A stretch of DNA of 64,000 bases from positions 1 to 64,000 of the forward strand of contig NW_024466402.1 of NCBI RefSeq assembly GCF_017591425.1, given 5' to 3'. Below are positions 58,441 to 64,000 of the stretch, in pieces. Position 1 is the first letter of the stretch. Every line of letters starts with the position of its first letter. Made by a program: the position numbers and the translations under genes. This stretch comes from Ochotona curzoniae. Its lineage: Eukaryota; Chordata; Mammalia; Lagomorpha; Ochotonidae. A model generated the notes under the pieces. The model did no database searches. It was not told where the DNA came from and saw nothing but the letters and a program-made list of their open reading frames with translations.

Positions 58441-58990
58441 ACTTCTATTATAGAATGGCTGGTGTTCTCCTACTTGTGTCATGACTTACAACTGTAACCG
58501 TCATTCTCCTATTCACGTGTTCCTCATTAGCTCACTTTGTATGCCAATATAACCTAAAATTCCCTACTTTAAATGGCAATGAAGCTGGATAATCTTTCCC
58601 AGTGTTAGCTCTACCCTCATAAATTTGGTGCCTATCTTGCTGAAAATGCCTGCAGGTACAATATAGCATCATGTCTGTGTCTTTATTTAATGAAGTTTTT
58701 TAAAAAATAAGAGAGATGTTTGTGTACCAATTCATGTTTAGTTGATACATTAGGTAATAAGTTTCTCTCAGGTGACACTTGTTTATACACCCAGGAAAAA
58801 GAACCTCTCCCATGTGGCCATGAAATATTTGTCATGGTAAGCCTAATTTATTGTTCCCATCATTTAGTACTTATGGGTAATACCTTAAAATTGTTATTCT
58901 GGCTTACTGGAATCAGTTCTTAATATACCAGTAGCTCCTTGGCAAGAAGTGAAAAAAAAAAGTCTTTACTATCTATATATGACATATGAT
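58441..58990. other. Unique sequence duplicated at 46.0-46.56 kb
   Basis: Colinear with the other paralog ('tgttattctggcttactgga', 'ccagtagctccttggcaaga'). No gene features. Confidence 0.6.
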
Positions 58991-61162
58991 ATATCCATGC
59001 ATGCTATAATAATCATTGTGAAGTCATACCCAATCGGTAAGTAATAAATGACAGTTGGTATAAAAATGCACTGTGTTGATATCAATAAATTGCAAATTCC
59101 TAAATCAATTGTAGCATCACCTATCATTGTCACATCATCAATATTAGGTCATAAATGATTTTATAATGAAAAATTTTGATTTCATAATCCATCAGTTTGT
59201 GACAAATCACGGATGTCACAGTCACTTGTGAAGTATAATGATTAATGGAAATATCACAAACAAAATAACATTCAAAGTAGACTATAATATCATGAACACA
59301 ATTGAATTATTAAGCCACCATTCCTATATCATAAACTTACATAATGAAGTTACAATTTATATGCATACAATCCCCTGTTTCTTCAAAAGTGTCCATTCAT
59401 GGTATCACAATTTGTTGAAATAGCATAAAATTAGCTTGGTGCCATTATAATCATTTCTATGCAATAAATAACAATTTTAATGTTTTAAAATTTTAATGAA
59501 AGTCTGGCATTACAGTTGGGTAGTATGAAAATTCTTTGTGACATCATAAAACATCCATTGTGATATTACAGTTTATGGTGAAGCAACAAACCAAATGTGC
59601 CATCTTAATCAATTATAAAGTCATAAATCAACAATTGGGATAACATAAAACTACAATTAAGAGATAATACTCAATTGTGATGTCATAAATCAACCACTGT
59701 GCTGTCATAAACAATTCTGATATTAGGCAAGCACCACATAATGTTGAGTTGTGATGTCATAAGTCAGCATTGTGATATAAATGAACTATGCTATTATTAA
59801 CCACGGTGTTACAAAATTGAGCCATCAGAATCAACACCAAGACTTTCTGTATTGATCCATTTTGATGTTATAACCAACCACTGTGATGCCATGAACTTAC
59901 CTTTAAGAGCAAATTATCAGGACTGGTATTGTGTTGTAGCAGGTAAAGCCATCAGCTGAATAAACTCCTGGTTCGTGGGGTTGGTCTGGTCCAGCTCTGA
60001 CCAATATCACCATTTGGTAAGTGAATCAAAAGATGGAAGATCTTCGTTTTTCCCTCTCAGTCTAACTCTAGCTGACAGGAGAATAAATAATTTTTAAAAG
60101 GAGGTATTAATCATTTGTGATATTACCAACAAACCATCAATTGGTATAATCAACTTTTTATGTAAGAAGCTACAAGTGCTTTGTCATAAAACATTATGAT
60201 GTCATAAACAGTTGGCATGTGATCAGCCACCACTCTGATATCATAAATACTGCTGTCATGTCACAGCAATGCTACTAGAGTCTCATCAAACTCAATTGTG
60301 AGCCAATGAAGCAAACACTGTGCGGTCGATAACACTTTTGCTGTCAGAAACAGACATTTTATTGTCATAAAACATTGTGATCTCATAATAAAATTGGTTT
60401 GTGATTAGCCACCATTATGATATAAATAACAACAAAATTGTCATAATCATCGTGCTGTCACAAAGCTATCATTGTTCTATCATAAATAATGTGAGGTCAT
60501 GTAATCATTATGATTTCAGAAACCTAACATTCTGCAATAACAAACTGTGATGTCAAAAACAATATTGTGTCTGCCTAATCAATTTTGATGTCTAAAATAG
60601 TCATTTATTTTCAGAAAAAGAAACATTGAAAAATCACAGTCAATTGTGAGACAATACACAGTTCTGGTATCCTGAACGTAACATTATTGTCACAAAAAGC
60701 ATCATAGCAATGTAGACAATGTTTCAAGACAAAGTAACATTCTGATATAATAAATTTGATCCAATGTTGACCTAATCAAGATAATATAAAACAAAATTGA
60801 TATTCAAAATTTTTTTGTGACCTGCCATTTCATAAATTATCATTGTCATGTCATAATAGATTGTAGTATGAGAAAAAGCATAACCTGCTATAAATTTGTC
60901 CTGGTTAAGTCACAAATCAGCTGAAATTTCAACAAAGTAGTTTTCCTGATCCACAATTCATTTTATTTTCATAAAACCATAATGCTGTTATAGTCATGTT
61001 ATAGTATTAGCCACTATTATGCAATAAACATTCCGCAATGATCACAGAAACCCTTTTCTGATTTCATTAACCTTCCCTCGTATAATCATTATCAATGGAA
61101 TGTCAGAAACCAACCACTATGCTGTCATGTGCAGCTTTGAATACACACACCATTAATTTCAT
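58991..61162 (+). repeat. AT-rich degenerate satellite, block 3
   Basis: The largest block. Intact TGATGTCA cores lie at 59,678-59,685, 59,752-59,759, 60,197-60,204 and 60,548-60,555, among many one-base variants, in units alternating between 'ccaaccattgtgatgtcata'-like and 'atcaattgtgatgtcata'-like forms. It continues beyond a young CSINE to about 61,640. The left 660 bp are paralogous to block 2. Confidence 0.72.
59927..60098 (+). mobile_element. CSINE, short old fragment in the satellite
   Basis: Plus-strand, with the middle deleted: head 'aggactggtattgtgttgta', then 'ttggtaagtgaatcaaaaga', 'tggaagatcttcgttttt' and 'gaataaataattttt'. Confidence 0.6.
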
Positions 61163-61173
61163 AAGAATATTTT

Positions 61174-61491
61174 TTTTAAAGATTTATTTTTATTATTTTT
61201 TATTGGAAAGGCGGATATACAGAGAGGAGAGACAGAGAGGAAGATCTTCCATCCGATGATTCACTCCCCAAATGAGCACAACAGCCGATACTATGCCGAT
61301 CCGAAGCCAGGAGCCTCTTCCGGGTCTCCCACGCGGGTGCAGGTTCCCTTGGGCCATCCTCGACTGCTTTCCCAGGCCACAGGCAGGGAGCTGGAAGGGA
61401 AGCGGGGCTGCCGGGATTAGAACCGGCGCCCATATGGGATCCCAGGCGTGCAAGGCGAGGACTTAACCACTTGCGCCACCGCGCCGGGCCC
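61174..61491 (-). mobile_element. CSINE, young copy with target-site duplication
   Basis: Near-consensus minus-strand copy inserted in the satellite. Direct repeats 'aagaatatttt' lie at 61,163-61,173 and 61,492-61,502. It lacks the short 'aaagctt' segment present in most copies (near 61,347). Confidence 0.94.
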
Positions 61492-61648
61492 AAGAATATT
61501 TTAATGTAATAATCAAGTAGTCAGTTATAACACTACCATTGAGATGTCGTACTCAAATATGGAATCATACAACACATTGTGAATTATGAGATTATTACTT
61601 TTGAGTTCATAAACCACAATTGTAGTCAGGAAAATGTGCTGAGACGTT

Positions 61649-61658
61649 AAGATGGCCG
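61649..61658 (+). promoter_or_regulatory. YY1-like site at L1 5' end
   Basis: 'aagatggccg' at the very start of the element matches the YY1 motif that positions transcription initiation in human L1 promoters (established for human L1; inferred here). Confidence 0.55.
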
Positions 61659-62327
61659 ACGGTGGCAGACTGATGTGACCAAGAGTTAGGGAAGTGGAGG
61701 ACGGGAGTTGACAGAAGTGAGGGCAAGAGGAAGAGAATCCCGTGGAACACGGGGGAAATGCTCGAGGGTCACCAGGACTGAGAAAGACGGCACCCAGCAG
61801 TGAAACAGACGTGAACGAGTGTGAGCTGCAACCTGAGAGAGTGAAGGACGGCTCCTTGGGCTACGGAGACTCAAACAAAATTCGGTGAGCGAAATTCAGG
61901 GAACGAATTTCAGTGAGTCGCTAAGACAGGGAAGTGACCGCCCGTAGCAAGCAAAGAGGACAGAATGAACCCTGGGGAAAAAACAAGGCAAAGGGTGTCT
62001 GGAATGAGGGCTATGCGGCAGATGTGGAGTTAGGCAGTCTGGCTGGAGGAGAGAAAGCCATCGTGCAGAAAGAATCAAAGCAACCAGGTGAACATGGGAA
62101 TTAGAATCCTGCCACATTGGCCTGCACCAATCCGGAGTCCATGAGAACTTCACAAAAGGGAGACCTAACACCTACTTCTAATATCACCCACGACTGAGAT
62201 GCCCACAGGGTCACAGAGTTGCAGGAGTGAAGGACAATGGGAACCAAGCTCTGCCAGCAAAAGAGCAGGCACCAGGAAAAAAAAAAAAAAAAAAAAAGAT
62301 TCAAGAACGACAGTAACTCGAATCACC

Positions 62328-62389
62328 CACAAGGTGGCACTCTGGAAGAGCTTACTTCTACTCCCAGTCCTCTGCTGCCACCTTGTGGC
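62328..62389. promoter_or_regulatory. Convergent CTCF-like motif pair / inverted repeat
   Basis: 'ccacaaggtggca' at 62,328-62,340 and its exact reverse complement at 62,377-62,389 are separated by 36 bp. Both fit the CTCF core pattern (CCA..AG..GGC), and the second extends as '..ggcagcag' on minus. The 13-bp arms could instead simply form an RNA hairpin in the L1 5' UTR. Binding is inference. Confidence 0.45.
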
Positions 62390-62565
62390 TACACAGAGTT
62401 ATTGCTGAAATTGATTTTTTTTTTTTTTTCCTTTCTCAAGTACCCCAGCAACACAGCAAAGACAAATACCACAAGGCAACAACACCACACAAAGGCATGG
62501 GGCAAAGTCACAGGAAAACAAATGATTAAGAGCAAGAAGCCAGTGCCACCCTGAAAAGTCACGAA

Positions 62566-63390
62566 ATGGTCTGGTCCATTGCAGAGATGACAGATGAAGA
62601 AACTGATGAACAATCAGATAAGCAAGTCAGAAAAATAATAATAAAACTCTTCAGAGACAATGAAGAACGATGGGAGGAGCTCAAGGAATCTGAAAATCAC
62701 ATCATCACAAAAACAAAACTATTCCAAAATGATATCCTTAACTTGCAGCACATAGTTGAAACCTTATCTAACAGAATGAATACAGCAGAAGACAGAATCT
62801 CTGAAATGCAAGACAGCCAGAATGAAAACACACAGAACATCAAGCAACTGGAGGAAAACTTGAACAAACCCAACAAGACCATAAAGGAAATGGAAGACAA
62901 CATGAAAACGTCAAATGTCAGAATTATAAGCCTTCTTGAAGGAGTGGAGAGACAGGTGTGGAATAGGTGCTCAATAAAATTATAGAGGAGAACTTCCAAA
63001 ATACTGGGAACATGAATCCAGCCTGAATTCAGGAAGGACAGAGAACCACCAACAAATTTGACAAAAAAAGATCTCACTCAGACATGCTGTGCTGAAGTTC
63101 ACCTCCAACGAATACAAGAAAAAAATTATTAAAGAAGTACAAAGAAAAGACAAGATTACATTTAGAGGAAAACCAGTCACAATCAATGCTGACTTCTCAG
63201 AAGAAACCCTCCAAGCAAGGAGAGAATGGAGTAAAATCTTTCAAATCCTGAAAAGACCTGCCAAGCAAGAATGATGTACCCAGCAAAGAACTTGTTTGTA
63301 TTTGAGAATGAAATTAAATACTCCCAGAGCAGAGAGAAACTAAAAGAATATGCCAGCATGAAACCAGTTCTACAACAAAAATCTCTTTAG
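62566..63390 (+). pseudogene. L1 ORF1, frameshifted
   Basis: ORF1p forms trimers through a coiled coil and binds L1 RNA. From ATG 62,566, 139 codons encode a charged heptad-like coiled coil (ERWEELKESENHI; RMNTAEDRISEM) and IISLLEGVE. The reading then shifts frame: the C-terminal domain is in a second frame (63,089-63,274, with ETLQARREWSKIF) and its end returns to the first (63,271-63,390, NEIKYSQSREKLKEY). About 275 codons in total, shorter than the usual 340 or so. It cannot give a complete protein. Confidence 0.85.
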
Positions 63391-63420
63391 AAATGTGATA
63401 AACCCAGAAAGAAAAAAAAG

Positions 63421-63480
63421 GGAAAAAAGGGAAAAAAGGAAGGAAGGAAGGAAGGAAGGTAGGAAGGAAGGAAATAAAGG

Positions 63481-63520
<40 letters not shown>

Positions 63521-63540
63521 GAAAAAGAAAGAGAGAGGAG
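63421..63540 (+). repeat. (GGAA)n/(GAAA)n purine microsatellite
   Basis: GGAA units at about 63,437-63,472 followed by GAAA/CAAA units to about 63,525. Open frames on minus here are Phe/Ser/Leu low-complexity artefacts. Confidence 0.95.
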
Positions 63541-63623
63541 GTACAATCCATAATCGAAGATGGCAAACTGGAAGACATCCACACTAAATGCCACACAAGA
63601 AAAGACAAACAGAGATACCAACA

Positions 63624-63624
<1 letters not shown>

Positions 63625-63665
<41 letters not shown>
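63625..63665 (+). repeat. (CA)n microsatellite
   Basis: About 20 uninterrupted CA dinucleotides between L1 ORF1 and ORF2 sequence; probably length-polymorphic. Confidence 0.95.
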
Positions 63666-63666
<1 letters not shown>

Positions 63667-63689
63667 CAAGTCAAAATCGCAACCTCTCA

Positions 63690-64000
63690 AAATTAACTCT
63701 AAACACATATGGCCTAAAAATCAAACAATTAGTTTTATGTCAAGTCCCAAGAAAGATACAAAATACAGGAATTGAAAACACACACTTACAGAAATTGGAA
63801 AAACAGCAGCAAAATGGCACCAAATGCCAAAAAAAAAAGAGAAAATGAAAATTAACAGCATCAAAGATACAAAAGGCAGCCTAACAACAGATACTGTAAG
63901 CTTTAAGGAAATAATTAGAAATTACTACAAAAAATGGTACTCCAACAAATCAGAAGACCACCAGAAAATGGAAAGGTTTTGGACTCCCTCCACGTACCAA
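63690..64000 (+). pseudogene. L1 ORF2 remnant with endonuclease deletion
   Basis: An ORF2 start-like segment (LTLNTYGLK, from about 63,690) passes within about 100 bp to the linker (KLEKQQQNGTK, near 63,800) and then to a legible pre-RT segment (EIIRNYYKKWYSNKSEDHQK, near 63,907-63,970). The endonuclease core between start and linker is missing. The remainder lies beyond the window. Confidence 0.75.

Larger units (their letters stand above)
61645..64000 (+). mobile_element. L1 element with 5' end, broken (runs off window)
   Basis: Starts abruptly at the satellite with 'aagatggccg' and continues as a GC-richer 5' UTR (to about 62,565), then a broken ORF1 (62,566-63,390), a purine microsatellite, a (CA)n run, and a rearranged ORF2 (from about 63,690). 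A retained 5' end is uncommon, as most L1 copies are 5'-truncated. Frameshifts and the missing endonuclease core make it inactive. Confidence 0.8.

Noticed and set aside
3254..61493. Dozens of recurring 60-150 codon open frames with similar peptides (for example 'GHRQGAG', 'MGSRACKART')
   Set aside because: They lie inside CSINE copies on both strands and repeat at each copy. They are translation shadows of the SINE, not genes.
63314..63674. Phe/Ser/Leu-rich minus-strand ORFs resembling membrane proteins
   Set aside because: They are translations of the purine and (CA)n microsatellites.
62566..64000. Active L1 retrotransposon
   Set aside because: ORF1 changes frame twice and ORF2 lacks the endonuclease core; activity is not plausible even though the 5' end is present.

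Overview
This is a stretch of mammalian nuclear DNA, gene-poor and built mostly from layered retrotransposon remains. The tRNA-derived SINE found here about thirty times has Pol III A- and B-box-like elements, an AATAAA-rich tail and a conserved core around 'atcccatatgggcgcc'. It matches the lagomorph C-repeat (CSINE) family. The head differs from my recollection of the rabbit consensus, so I infer a lagomorph, more likely a pika (Ochotona) than a rabbit. I could not search a database, so species and subfamily names are inference.

Protein-coding content is very small. The only intact gene I recognise is a single-exon vomeronasal type-1 receptor (V1R, 300 aa) on the minus strand at 17,894-18,796. 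A spliced but broken copy of the 5' part of PAN3 (poly(A)-nuclease subunit) lies on the minus strand at about 5,080-6,094. A CpG-richer patch at 36.8-37.3 kb carries two NRF1-like motifs, an RFX X-box and a splice-donor-like site. It may be a promoter and first exon, but no gene body is visible.

Layout: 0-17 kb holds CSINEs of all ages, the PAN3 retrocopy, an LTR-like unit at about 15 kb, and copies of a repeat with internal tandem units ('family B' here). 17-30 kb holds the V1R, mostly unassigned sequence and a CSINE cluster at 25.7-28.0 kb. 30-35 kb is dominated by two family B copies in opposite orientation. 37-48 kb and 54-60 kb contain two diverged paralogous blocks. Each consists of a minus-strand L1 with a CSINE in the same place, two further shared CSINEs, a shared unique stretch and an AT-rich degenerate satellite with the recurring core TGATGTCATAA. 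48-52 kb holds ancient L1/HAL1-like sequence and unassigned DNA. 61.6-64 kb is the 5' end of a plus-strand L1 (5' UTR with YY1-like start, broken ORF1, deleted ORF2) that runs off the window.

The genes do not form a functional unit. The most notable structures are the paralogous duplication dated by shared and private SINEs, the CRE-like satellite, the tandem-unit repeat family, the candidate NRF1/X-box promoter, and a convergent pair of CTCF-like motifs in the L1 5' UTR.
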